Shown here: positions 14,448 through 22,720 of the stretch, piece by piece
Position numbering within the stretch: position 1 is the stretch's first letter
Layout: the number at the start of each line of letters is the position of its first letter
Source of the DNA: Bacteroidales bacterium UBA1628
Lineage (GTDB): Bacteria; Bacteroidota; Bacteroidia; Bacteroidales; UBA932
Length of the DNA: 28,648 nt
Direction of reading: 5' to 3'
Assembly (NCBI GenBank): GCA_002321335.1
Contig: DCMG01000087.1
Span: forward strand, 30,675 to 59,322
Made by a program: the position numbers and the translations under genes
The notes under the pieces: model-generated
Database searches by the model: none
Told to the model about the DNA's origin: nothing
Seen by the model: the letters and a program-made list of their open reading frames with translations, nothing else

Positions 14448-15731
14448 CTAAAACAGCCGGTCAACACTTGCGATGACCTCCTCGGCTGAGAGTTCGGTGC
14501 TGAGTATAAGGTCCGGCTTCTTCAACTCGAAGCCTTTGCTTGTGGCGTTAAGCATTCCGGCCCCCGTGATATTCAACATCACGGTCTCCTCTTTCTTGAC
14601 TGTGCCCTCATCAAGAGCCTTCTTCAACGCAGCCACAGCGGATGCAGCGGCAGGGAATATGTCGTATCCCTCCTTGTTAAAGAACTGGAGCATCCAATAG
14701 ACGATGTCATCGTTTGTTACTTTGAAGAAGTCGCCGTTGGATTCCTTGAGAGTGTCGAAAAGGCCACCAGCAAGGCTGTATGGCGGTTTTCTGTTGGAAA
14801 GAACCTTGGCGAGGATCACCTCCGCGCTCTTTCTGGACTCTTCCGGCGTGATAGGCACGAGATCCCTTGAACCGGCTTTCCAAGAATCGTACATAAGGGT
14901 GAACGGGGCGTTCTGCGCGCAATAAACCCTCATCTTATTCTCACCGAAACGACCGTCCTTTGCAAGTCTGCATGCGTTCTCCCATGCGGCGATCGCACCG
15001 GTTCCGCTTCCAACTGCCTGAAAATAAGCGTCCGGAATCTTTCCGATTGCCTCCACAGCACTCAAAAGCGTGGTGCCCATGCCGTCTCTTCTGGCAACGT
15101 TCTTCGCTCCACCCTCGGCCAGATAGCGGGAATCCTTGCAGAGTTTTTCTCCAAGGGCTATGGCATCGTAGTAATCCGTTCCATTTGGAGTCGCAATCAC
15201 CTTGACGCATGATTTCAGCTTCTTGAGAAACCAAAGATCGTTGATGTTGTCGTTTGGGATGCAGATGACAATCGGAATGTCGTTGTCGGAGCATACTCGA
15301 GCGAATGCCCTGGCCGTGTTGCCGGCGGACTGGACCACAAGGATGTGCTTGTCGTTCTTCGGCAACCTTGCGCATACGGAGAATGCCTCGGTCTCCTTGA
15401 ATGAGCAGGTCTCCATCTTTGCGCCACGCTTAGGAACGTACCCTGACAAGGTTATGTACAGGTTCTCCATTCCGAGAAGCTCAGCAAGCCCTTTGCTCTT
15501 GTAGGTCACAGGAGCGTGCGAATTTTTAAGCGTTCTGTTGATAGGAAGCCATTCAGCGTATCTGTAAAGCCCTTTGAGGTCATCACGAGGAGTGAATTTC
15601 TCATTCTCGTACACGGCTCTTACCAATGACGGTGCGGAAGCCTCGGGGTCAGCCAATGACCAACCGGCATCCTGGAATATTCTACCGGTGCCGACGTTCA
15701 TCAACTGATAGTTTGTTGGTTTGAATTTCAT
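14448..15731 (-). CDS. Cysteate synthase-like PLP enzyme (threonine synthase relative)
   Basis: The 427-residue fold-type II PLP enzyme has its Schiff-base Lys in METCSFKETEAF (K112), the substrate loop SAGNT (135-139) and the phosphate-binding GSGTG (241-245). Several blocks read like archaeal cysteate synthase rather than ordinary threonine synthase: VTYKSKGLAELLGMENLYI, EGGAKNVARRDGMGT, YFQAVGSGTGAIAAWE and NRKPPYSLAGGLFD. Cysteate synthase makes L-cysteate from O-phosphoserine and sulfite; in Methanosarcina it serves coenzyme M synthesis. In Bacteroidota, cysteate is the head-group precursor of capnine and sulfobacin sulfonolipids. The N-terminal 55 residues lack the Cys-pair segment I recall in archaeal enzymes. 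The gene starts 26 bp after the antiporter stop and is probably cotranscribed with it. Threonine synthase is the alternative. Confidence 0.8.
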   Translation of the reverse strand: MKFKPTNYQLMNVGTGRIFQDAGWSLADPEASAPSLVRAVYENEKFTPRDDLKGLYRYAEWLPINRTLKNSHAPVTYKSKGLAELLGMENLYITLSGYVPKRGAKMETCSFKETEAFSVCARLPKNDKHILVVQSAGNTARAFARVCSDNDIPIVICIPNDNINDLWFLKKLKSCVKVIATPNGTDYYDAIALGEKLCKDSRYLAEGGAKNVARRDGMGTTLLSAVEAIGKIPDAYFQAVGSGTGAIAAWENACRLAKDGRFGENKMRVYCAQNAPFTLMYDSWKAGSRDLVPITPEESRKSAEVILAKVLSNRKPPYSLAGGLFDTLKESNGDFFKVTNDDIVYWMLQFFNKEGYDIFPAAASAVAALKKALDEGTVKKEETVMLNITGAGMLNATSKGFELKKPDLILSTELSAEEVIASVDRLF

Positions 15732-15757
15732 ATTGATTGTTCTTTTAATATATTCAT

Positions 15758-16744
15758 TTACATGTTTTTAAGTAGCCAGAATACGTAATATGCGTAGAAT
15801 GCAAGGAAAGCGAACCCTTCGCTCCTGTCCAGCTTTCGGCCCTTTCCCGTGAATGCGCTGACCCAAATGAGGATTGCCCCAAGAAGCAGAATGCCGAGGT
15901 CCATGAAGGACATACCGCTGAATGAGAGGCCGGATGGTGCCCCTGGTGACGGTCTGTAGGCGATGGTGGAAATGCCAAGAATCATCAGGATGTTGCTGAT
16001 GTTGGAGCCAAGGATGTTTCCGAGTGCCAGCTGTCCCTTTTTCTTTGCCGCAGCCACAACGCAGGTGACCAGTTCGGGCAATGACGTGCCACCGGCAAGA
16101 ATAGTGACGGCTATGAACTTGTCGCTGATGCCAAGCATCTTGGCTATCTGTGTGGCGCTGTCCACAAACTTGTCGCCACCAAAAATCAGTGCCGCTAGGC
16201 CTCCGGCTATCATTAATGCCGCAACCCAGGTTTTCCTTTTTTCCGGTTCTGCGGGCTGTTCTTCACCGTCAGCCTTTCCTGACTTGAATGACCAATACAT
16301 ATATGCGGCAAAAAGTGCCAGAAATACAAGTCCTTCCGTTTTTGACAATGTGTCTTGTTCACCTATTCCGAACAAGGAGTGATGCATCCCGAAGGCTATC
16401 AGAAGCGCTGTCACCAAAATGTTGAGAGGTATGTCAACTTTCACATTGTTCCGGGTCATCGCTATAGGTCGGATCAAGGCGGTGAATCCAAGAATGAAGA
16501 GGGCATTGAATATGTTCGAGCCAACAATGTTGCCCACAGCGATGTCGGCATTTCCTTTTAAGGCTCCGGTAAGGCTTACGACCAGTTCGGGAGAAGATGT
16601 GCCTATCCCGACAATTGTCAGTCCGATCACAAACTCACTCAGCCCGGCCTTCCTGGCGATTGTGGACGATCCGTCGACAAGCCAATCGGCCCCAAGCACG
16701 ACCAGAGCAAGTCCGGCAATCAGGATAAGGATCTCTGTTATCAT
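15758..16744 (-). CDS. Calcium/sodium antiporter (CaCA family, YrbG-like)
   Basis: The 328-residue inner-membrane protein has about ten helices in two inverted halves. Both alpha repeats are clear: GLTIVGIGTSSPELVVSLTG (GTSSPE at 48-53) followed by VGNIVGSNIFN, and AVTILAGGTSLPELVTCVV (GTSLPE at 219-224) followed by LGNILGSNISN. The Glu of each repeat coordinates the exchanged cation. A charged cytoplasmic loop (about 153-172, KSGKADGEEQPAEPEKRK) joins the halves. It exchanges Ca2+ or a related ion for Na+ (or H+); the true ion cannot be read. It precedes the cysteate synthase-like gene by 26 bp; I know of no functional link between them. Confidence 0.93.
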   Translation of the reverse strand: MITEILILIAGLALVVLGADWLVDGSSTIARKAGLSEFVIGLTIVGIGTSSPELVVSLTGALKGNADIAVGNIVGSNIFNALFILGFTALIRPIAMTRNNVKVDIPLNILVTALLIAFGMHHSLFGIGEQDTLSKTEGLVFLALFAAYMYWSFKSGKADGEEQPAEPEKRKTWVAALMIAGGLAALIFGGDKFVDSATQIAKMLGISDKFIAVTILAGGTSLPELVTCVVAAAKKKGQLALGNILGSNISNILMILGISTIAYRPSPGAPSGLSFSGMSFMDLGILLLGAILIWVSAFTGKGRKLDRSEGFAFLAFYAYYVFWLLKNM

Positions 16745-16765
16745 TATTTGCTACAATTTGAGACA

Positions 16766-16773
16766 CAAATTTA
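16766..16773 (-). promoter_or_regulatory. Candidate -7 promoter element for the antiporter gene
   Basis: CAAATTTA on the plus strand gives TAAATTTG on the minus strand, 21 bp upstream of the antiporter ATG at 16744. It lies in the 50-bp gap after the rarA stop. No clear -33 box was found. Confidence 0.45.
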
Positions 16774-16794
16774 ATGAAAAAATAGTAAACTATA

Positions 16795-18117
16795 TTACTT
16801 TTTTGAATAGTACTTGGGCCAGCATGCCTCAAGGTAGGCCTTTAGTCTGTCCTCCTGCGGGTTGTGAGCCGGATCATAGAATACAGTCCCTTCCATTCCC
16901 GATGGCATGAACTCCAGATCGGTGAAATGTCCGGGATAGTCGTGGGCATATTTGTAGCCGTCAGCGTACCCCAGTTCTTCCATCAGCTTTGTGGGAGCGT
17001 TTCTCAGGTACAGAGGAACAGGCACCCGATTGTCGGAATGGGCAGATTCAAGTGCTTTATTTATCGCAAGATATGCAGCGTTACTTTTAGGAGAGCTTGC
17101 GAGGTAGATTGTCGCCTCTGAAAGCGGAATCCTTGCCTCCGGCATGCCTATCTGATGGACAATCTGGAAGCATGAGTTCGCCAGCAGCAGTGCGTTCGGA
17201 TTGGCAAGTCCTACATCCTCGGCAGCCGAGATGCAGAGCCTCCTCGCAATGAACAAAGGATCCTCACCTCCATCCAGCATCCTGGCCAGATAATAGATAG
17301 CCGCGTTAGGGTCGGACCCTCGGATGGATTTGATGAAGGCCGAGATGATGTCGTAGTGCATCTCGCCGTCTTTGTCATAAATCGCCAGATTCTCCTGAAT
17401 GCAAGCCGTGACGGTCTCGTTGTCAATGACTATGTGAGATTCCTTTCCTGAGAAGGAATCGACAACTATTTCGAGCACGTTAAGCAGTTTCCTGCCATCT
17501 CCTCCGCTGTAACGGAACAGTGCTTCGTTTTCCTTCACCTCTATGTCCTTCTCTTTCAGAAGCACATCCTCTTTCAGAGCCCTGTCAAGCAACGTCTGGA
17601 GGTCTTTGGCTTCCAGTGATTTAAGCACGAAGACCTGACATCTGGACAGGAGCGGGGTGATCACTTCGAACGAAGGATTCTCTGTCGTGGCACCGATCAA
17701 GACAATCGTACCGTTCTCAACTGCTCCGAGAAGGGCGTCCTGCTGGGCCTTGTTGAAGCGGTGAATCTCATCAATGAACAGGATTGGGGCTGCTCCGTTT
17801 GAGAACACGGATGCGCTTTTGGCCTTGTCGATCACATCGCGTACATCCTTCACTCCGGCGCTGACCGCTGACAGAGTGTAGAAGTCTCTCGCCAACGTCT
17901 GTGCGATTATCCCTGCCAACGTGGTTTTCCCGACTCCCGGAGGTCCCCAAAGGATGAACGAGGACAGATTCCCGTTCTCAATCATCTTCCTCAGTATGCA
18001 TCCTTCACCTACGAGATGCCTTTGGCCGACATATTCCGAGAGTTTTTTCGGTCTCATTCTCTCGGGTAGAGGTGGGAGCATAGCACTTTGCCCTGTTCTT
18101 TGATAAGTATCAGACAT
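16795..18117 (-). CDS. rarA: Replication-associated recombination protein A (AAA+ ATPase)
   Basis: The 440-residue clamp-loader-like AAA+ ATPase (RarA/MgsA, relative of WRNIP1) acts at stalled replication forks. Seen in order: LPERMRPKKLSEYVGQRHLVGEG, Walker A LWGPPGVGKTT (58-66), Walker B ILFIDEIHRFNKAQQDALL (112 on), sensor 1 GATTENPSFEV, and the C-terminal tetramerisation domain with SAFIKSIRGSDPNAAIYYLARMLDGGEDP, RRLCISAAEDVGLANPNAL and LEFMPSGMEGTVFYDP. Length and motifs are standard. The start at 18117 is the only suitable one. A -7 candidate at 18221-18228 is 104 bp upstream, and repeat copy D (18150-18182) lies in that leader. Confidence 0.96.
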   Translation of the reverse strand: MSDTYQRTGQSAMLPPLPERMRPKKLSEYVGQRHLVGEGCILRKMIENGNLSSFILWGPPGVGKTTLAGIIAQTLARDFYTLSAVSAGVKDVRDVIDKAKSASVFSNGAAPILFIDEIHRFNKAQQDALLGAVENGTIVLIGATTENPSFEVITPLLSRCQVFVLKSLEAKDLQTLLDRALKEDVLLKEKDIEVKENEALFRYSGGDGRKLLNVLEIVVDSFSGKESHIVIDNETVTACIQENLAIYDKDGEMHYDIISAFIKSIRGSDPNAAIYYLARMLDGGEDPLFIARRLCISAAEDVGLANPNALLLANSCFQIVHQIGMPEARIPLSEATIYLASSPKSNAAYLAINKALESAHSDNRVPVPLYLRNAPTKLMEELGYADGYKYAHDYPGHFTDLEFMPSGMEGTVFYDPAHNPQEDRLKAYLEACWPKYYSKK

Positions 18118-18149
18118 ATTTATTTAAATAACGTTCAATTAATGTTGAA

Positions 18150-18182
18150 AACAACAATGTTTATTGCGGTAACATTTTTGTT
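18150..18182 (+). repeat. 33-bp tandem-dyad element, copy D
   Basis: AACAACAATGTT (18150-18161) and AACATTTTTGTT (18171-18182) are separated by 9 bp. This is the most diverged copy in the first dyad, yet AAC-N6-GTT and the spacing are kept. It lies in the divergent gap between rarA and the flavodiiron gene, downstream of the candidate rarA -7 box. Confidence 0.7.
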
Positions 18183-18220
18183 AAAGTGATTTGCCCGCAA
18201 ATTTTCAGTCTATCTGAACG

Positions 18221-18228
18221 CAAATTTA
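18221..18228 (-). promoter_or_regulatory. Candidate -7 promoter element for rarA
   Basis: CAAATTTA (TAAATTTG on the minus strand) in the rarA-flavodiiron divergent gap. It would give a leader of nearly 100 bases containing repeat copy D. The -33 box is not evident. Confidence 0.4.
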
Positions 18229-18250
18229 AGAAAAAGCGGAATAAGTTTCG

Positions 18251-18258
18251 TAAATTTG
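18251..18258 (+). promoter_or_regulatory. Candidate -7 promoter element for the flavodiiron gene
   Basis: TAAATTTG matches TAnnTTTG, 55 bp before the ATG at 18314 and 22 bp from the divergent rarA element. The -33 box is not evident. Confidence 0.45.
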
Positions 18259-18313
18259 TAAGTTACTTGTCGGTCAGAGTTGCCGGCGTCAGAACAGAAC
18301 TTTTTTGAACACG

Positions 18314-19474
18314 ATGAGACTATCTGAAAGAATCCGTTTTGTGGGTGTGAATGACCTGCAGACCAAACTCTTCGAGCGCCAGTGGCCGCTTCCTTTTGGT
18401 GTCAGCTATAATTCCTATTTGGTTGTGGATGAGAAAATTGCCTTGATTGACACGGCCGCCGTGGCATTCAAGGACGAGTTTCTCGCGAACATCAAGGCCG
18501 AGATAGGGGACAGGAAGATAGACTATCTCGTTGTCAATCACATGGAGCCGGACCACAGCGCGCTTCAAGGCGTGATTAGAAGTGAATATCCTGATTGCAC
18601 GATAGTTACAAACGCAAAGGCGGTGCCGATGATCGAGGGCTACCAAGGCCTGACCGATAATATCAAGGTGATAAAGGAAGGGGAGACTCTCTCGTTGGGA
18701 TGTTCCAGCCTTCAGTTTTTCATGATCCCTATGGTTCACTGGCCGGAGACAATGGTGACTTGGTGCCCTGAGGAGAAAACCTTGTTCTCCGGAGACGCGT
18801 TCGGCACGTTCAAGGCTTTCCCGAAAAGCGTAATAGATTCGCAATCAGGCATATTCAATGAATATCAAGAAGAGATGACAAGGTATTACTCGAATATAGT
18901 CGGGAAATATGCCGCACCGGTACAGGCTGCTCTCAAAAAGCTTGGCGGTTTGGAAATATGCCGGATTTGCAGCACGCACGGCCCGGTTTGGGAGAGACAT
19001 ATTCAGGAAGTCATCTCATTGTACGACAAGTTCAGCCGTTATGAGCCTCTGGAACACGGAGTTTGTCTGGCATACGGCTCGATGTACGGCAACACCGAGA
19101 TAGCCGCCTTGGCTTTGGCTTCGTCCTTGGAAAAGCGTGGACTTCCGTTCACGCTTCATAACCTCAATGAGGAAAGCTACTCGTTCGCGCTTCGTGACGT
19201 GTTCAAGTATGACACGGTTATTCTTGGCTCGCCGACGTATAATAATGGAATATTGCCGCCTGTACGTCAATTGATGGAGGCAATATGCGACCGTCTTGTC
19301 AAGAACAGGAGGTTTTTTGCTTTCGGGTCATACACATGGGCCGCCGCCAGTGTCAGATTGCTTAACGAGATGGCTAAAGCTGCCGTATTTGAGATTCTCG
19401 GTGACGGAGCAACATTCAAGCAAGGATTCACACCAGAGAAATTCGATTCAGAATCAATAGTTTCGCTTATATAA
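18314..19474 (+). CDS. Flavodiiron protein (FprA-type O2/NO reductase)
   Basis: The 386-residue two-domain enzyme reduces O2 to water and/or NO to N2O in the cytoplasm of anaerobes. The N-terminal metallo-beta-lactamase-like domain keeps every diiron ligand: H76, E78, D80 (NHMEPDH), H142 (MVHWPETM), D161 (FSGDAFGTF) and H222 (STHGPVW). The spacing equals that of known class A enzymes. The flavodoxin domain starts near residue 250 with the FMN-phosphate loop YGSMYGNTEIAA. There is no C-terminal rubredoxin extension, so it is class A and needs a separate electron donor. The ATG at 18314 is preferred to an in-frame TTG at 18305. The intact metal site supports an active enzyme; the choice of O2 or NO is not decidable. 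Confidence 0.95.
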   Translation: MRLSERIRFVGVNDLQTKLFERQWPLPFGVSYNSYLVVDEKIALIDTAAVAFKDEFLANIKAEIGDRKIDYLVVNHMEPDHSALQGVIRSEYPDCTIVTNAKAVPMIEGYQGLTDNIKVIKEGETLSLGCSSLQFFMIPMVHWPETMVTWCPEEKTLFSGDAFGTFKAFPKSVIDSQSGIFNEYQEEMTRYYSNIVGKYAAPVQAALKKLGGLEICRICSTHGPVWERHIQEVISLYDKFSRYEPLEHGVCLAYGSMYGNTEIAALALASSLEKRGLPFTLHNLNEESYSFALRDVFKYDTVILGSPTYNNGILPPVRQLMEAICDRLVKNRRFFAFGSYTWAAASVRLLNEMAKAAVFEILGDGATFKQGFTPEKFDSESIVSLI

Positions 19475-19546
19475 CGCACTCGCCCATCTTGTTACACAAT
19501 TTGGATTATGTTAAGTTGACCATTTGATAAACCACAACCCTTTGAT

Positions 19547-21232
19547 ATGATTCTACAAATACTGACTCTTCTTGGCGCATTGGCGCTCTTTGTCTTCGGA
19601 CTTGAGATGCTTAGTTCCGGGATTCAGAAAGCCTGTGGAGACAGGCTCAGGCGCTTCGAGAAATGGATGACTTCAGGAACTCCGTTCAAACAGATTCTTT
19701 CCGGAGCCGGAATCACGGCCGTTGTCCAGTCTTCAAGCGCCACGACAATCTTGGTGGCTAGTCTTGTGAGTGTCGCTACCCTATCACTAAAGCAAGGCAT
19801 CTGTGTGATTATGGGAGCTAACATCGGCACGACCATAACTGCTTGGATAATAGCTGCTACAGGGTTCTGGCTTGATGTGACGGTTCTGGCGTTTGTGCTG
19901 CTCGGAGCCGGCTTTGTGATGACGCTTCTGAAGAAATCCTTGGTAAAGAACATTGGTCAGGCAGTTTTGGGATTGTCATTGGTTTTCGTCGGGCTGATCT
20001 ACATAAAGTCCTCAATACCAGCGATTGACACCGTTCCAGAAACGGCAGCCTACATTTCTGGACTGGCATCGCATGGAATTGGTTCCGTGTTGATGTTCAT
20101 GTTGATAGGAATTATTATCACGTTCATTCTCCAGTCGTCCAGCGTCACAGTTATACTTACGATGGTGCTTGCCTATCTAGGTTGGTTGCCGTACCCGATG
20201 GCCGCCGCCATGGTTCTTGGTGAGAATATCGGTACCACGATCGGTGCTAACATCGCGGCCAGCGGGGCTGGAGTCCAGGCCAGGCGGGCCGCACTCGCCC
20301 ACACGGTATTCAATGTGGCCGGTGCCGTCTTTGTGCTGATATTCTTCAACATATTCATAAAGATCAATTTATGGCTTGTCTCATTGTTCGGCCTTGATTC
20401 GCGGATGACCGCTGTTTTTGGCATCGCCTGCGTCCACACCTTGTTCAATGCCATCTCGACATTGGTTCTGGTATGGTTCCGCAAGCCGTTCGCCGATCTG
20501 TTGACGAGGTGGGTCAAAGAACCGGATCCGGAGAAGGGAGACTTCCATCTGAAGTTCATCGGAAGTGGCCGACTTTTCGGAACGCCTTCGATCTCGATTG
20601 AGCAGGCCTATAAGGAAGCCGTAAATTTCGCTGTGACGGCACAGGAGGGATTCCAGAATGTCAAACTTGCTTTGAATGAGAAGGATCCGGACAAATTTGA
20701 GGAATATCGGCAGAAACTCGTCAAATGCGAGGAAGTCACTGACCGGTTTGAATATGAGATAGCGGCTTTCCTGAACAGCCTCACCACAGAGTCCATGAAC
20801 GATCACGAGGCACGTGAAGTCAAGGTTATCTATCGAGTGATCAGTGAGTTGGAAAGTTTGGGCGACAGTTGTGAAAACATCAGCCGCTTGCTTACACGCC
20901 TTCGTGTCCACAAACTTGATTTTGACGAGGATACTGTCAGCAAGCTTAACCTACTGATAGGCAAGGTCAACCAAGCCTTTTCCGTGATGGTCTCAAACAT
21001 GAGGTCAGCCGCTGACGGCAAACTTAAGGACATCAGCAACGCCTACAAGGCCGAGGATGTCATCAATGAGACACGTGACACGCTTAGGGACGAGGGCATC
21101 CTCCAGATAGAGAAGGGTGCGGACAAGTTCCTGTCTATCAACTATTACCTTGACATGTTGGCGGAACTTGAGGCTATGGGGGATTTCATGATCAACATCT
21201 CCCAGTCTCTGTTCCATGAGTTTGATAATTAA
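19547..21232 (+). CDS. Na/Pi-cotransporter family protein with PhoU-like domain
   Basis: The 561-residue protein has two NptA-type repeats in the membrane half: ITAVVQSSSATTILV (QSSS at 61-64) with MGANIGTTITAW, and ITFILQSSSVTVILT (QSSS at 196-199) with LGENIGTTIGANIAA. These QSSS segments line the substrate path in SLC34-type transporters. A cytoplasmic alpha-helical PhoU-like domain covers about residues 345-555. Family members move phosphate with Na+, and the PhoU part is thought to be regulatory. It starts 72 bp after the flavodiiron stop and is followed 36 bp later by the rRNA methyltransferase, so it probably shares a transcript with that gene. No clear TAnnTTTG box lies directly upstream. 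Confidence 0.92.
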   Translation: MILQILTLLGALALFVFGLEMLSSGIQKACGDRLRRFEKWMTSGTPFKQILSGAGITAVVQSSSATTILVASLVSVATLSLKQGICVIMGANIGTTITAWIIAATGFWLDVTVLAFVLLGAGFVMTLLKKSLVKNIGQAVLGLSLVFVGLIYIKSSIPAIDTVPETAAYISGLASHGIGSVLMFMLIGIIITFILQSSSVTVILTMVLAYLGWLPYPMAAAMVLGENIGTTIGANIAASGAGVQARRAALAHTVFNVAGAVFVLIFFNIFIKINLWLVSLFGLDSRMTAVFGIACVHTLFNAISTLVLVWFRKPFADLLTRWVKEPDPEKGDFHLKFIGSGRLFGTPSISIEQAYKEAVNFAVTAQEGFQNVKLALNEKDPDKFEEYRQKLVKCEEVTDRFEYEIAAFLNSLTTESMNDHEAREVKVIYRVISELESLGDSCENISRLLTRLRVHKLDFDEDTVSKLNLLIGKVNQAFSVMVSNMRSAADGKLKDISNAYKAEDVINETRDTLRDEGILQIEKGADKFLSINYYLDMLAELEAMGDFMINISQSLFHEFDN

Positions 21233-21268
21233 TATTATAAAGCCGATTGCGGCTGAGTGGGAATATTT

Positions 21269-22678
21269 ATGGGAAGAAAAAGAGTTGATCTCCTGTTGGA
21301 GAACATTACTATAGAGGCTTGTGCCGCCGAGGGCAAGGCTCTTACACATTGGAACGGAGTTGTGGTCTTCGTTCCGTTCGCAGTTCCAGGTGATGTGGTA
21401 GACATCCGTGTCACCAAAAAGAGCAAGAATTACTATGAGGGATTCATAGAGAGGATCGTTACACCATCTAAAGACCGTCTTGAGCCATTCTGTGAGCATT
21501 TCGGAGTCTGTGGAGGGTGTAAATGGCAGCCTCTCCCCTATCCGATGCAGCTTGAGGCCAAGCGGCAGCAGGTTTATGACCAGTTGGTGCGTATCGGCCA
21601 TCTGAATGTGCCGGAAATCCGTCCGACAATCCCGTCTGACAAGATTCAGTACTATCGTAACAAATTGGAGTTTACCTTCTCTTCAAAGAGGTGGCTACTG
21701 AAAGATGAAGACATCGAGAACGTACCGGAGAACGACCGAATGGGACTTGGATTCCATGTAGGTAAGTTCTTCGACAAGGTGTTGGACATCAAACATTGCT
21801 ACCTGCAAAAAGATCCGTCAAACGACATCAGGCTTTTCATCAAGAAATATGCTGTCGATAACGGTCTGGACTTTTTCGACATCCGCCAGAACGTGGGGTA
21901 TGTCAGGAATATGTTCATTCGTACCACCGACACAGGAGATCTGATGGTGATCATGTGTTTCTTCTACGAGAACCGTGAGGATAGGGAGAAAATGCTCGAT
22001 GCTATTGCTGAAGCATTTCCTCAGATTACTTCTCTTTACTACATCATTAATAATAAGTTAAATGATTCTATAGGTGATCAGGAGTGCATTCTCTACAAAG
22101 GTGAGCCGACCATCCGTGAGACCATGGAGGGACTTACTTTCCGCATCGGACCGAAGTCCTTTTACCAGACTAATTCCGAGCAGGCGTACAAACTTTACTC
22201 TGTCGCCAGGAATTTCGCGGAGTTGACCGGGAACGAGATTGTATATGATCTTTACACTGGTACTGGTACGATCGCTCAGTTTGTCTCCGGAAAGGCGGCA
22301 AAGGTGATCGGCATTGAATATGTCCCTGAGGCTATCGAGGACGCCAAGGTGAACGCCGCCGCTAACGGAATCACGAATTGCGAGTTCTTCGCCGGAGACA
22401 TGAAGGATGTCCTGAGCCGTGATTTCATCAAGAAGCACGGTCAGCCTGACGTTATCATTCTGGATCCTCCTCGTGCCGGTATTCATCCGGATGTGGCGAA
22501 GGTCATCCTTGAGGCCTCCCCTGCCCGTATGGTCTATGTCAGCTGCAACCCGGCCTCTCAGGCCCGCGATCTGGCTCTTTTCGCCGAGAAGTACGAGATC
22601 TCCGCCGTCCAGCCAGTTGACATGTTCCCGCACACCCAGCACGTAGAGAACGTCTGTGCGCTGAAGTTGAAGTCTTGA
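21269..22678 (+). CDS. rlmD: 23S rRNA (uracil-C5)-methyltransferase, RlmD/RumA type
   Basis: The 469-residue enzyme methylates C5 of a uridine in RNA using SAM. An N-terminal TRAM domain (about 8-63) precedes a 4Fe-4S ligand set C75, C81, C84 (CEHFGVCGGC) and C177 (KHCYLQ). The catalytic domain has FYQTNSEQAYKLY, the SAM loop YDLYTGTGTIAQ, ILDPPRAGIHPDV, and the nucleophilic Cys in VYVSCNPAS (C426). The Fe-S cluster and TRAM domain favour an RlmD/RlmC-type rRNA enzyme over tRNA-specific TrmA; the exact 23S position (U1939 by homology) is not certain. The ATG at 21269 is preferred to an in-frame GTG at 21257, since family N-termini begin near the RKRVDLLLENITIE block. Confidence 0.9.
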   Translation: MGRKRVDLLLENITIEACAAEGKALTHWNGVVVFVPFAVPGDVVDIRVTKKSKNYYEGFIERIVTPSKDRLEPFCEHFGVCGGCKWQPLPYPMQLEAKRQQVYDQLVRIGHLNVPEIRPTIPSDKIQYYRNKLEFTFSSKRWLLKDEDIENVPENDRMGLGFHVGKFFDKVLDIKHCYLQKDPSNDIRLFIKKYAVDNGLDFFDIRQNVGYVRNMFIRTTDTGDLMVIMCFFYENREDREKMLDAIAEAFPQITSLYYIINNKLNDSIGDQECILYKGEPTIRETMEGLTFRIGPKSFYQTNSEQAYKLYSVARNFAELTGNEIVYDLYTGTGTIAQFVSGKAAKVIGIEYVPEAIEDAKVNAAANGITNCEFFAGDMKDVLSRDFIKKHGQPDVIILDPPRAGIHPDVAKVILEASPARMVYVSCNPASQARDLALFAEKYEISAVQPVDMFPHTQHVENVCALKLKS

Positions 22679-22720
22679 TTTGGTCTAAACAGTTCGCTTG
22701 ATTCTGGTCGCAGTATTCCC

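Noticed and set aside
14252..14476. 74-residue plus-strand open frame after the acyltransferase
   Set aside because: It reads across the REP-like repeat edge, the perfect terminator hairpin and repeat copy C, so it is not plausible protein-coding sequence.
18305..18313. TTG start for the flavodiiron protein
   Set aside because: The ATG three codons later gives the normal N-terminus with the usual ligand numbering, and ATG is favoured.
22058..22642. 194-residue minus-strand open frame opposite rlmD
   Set aside because: Shadow of the SAM-binding domain coding sequence; no start context or motif.
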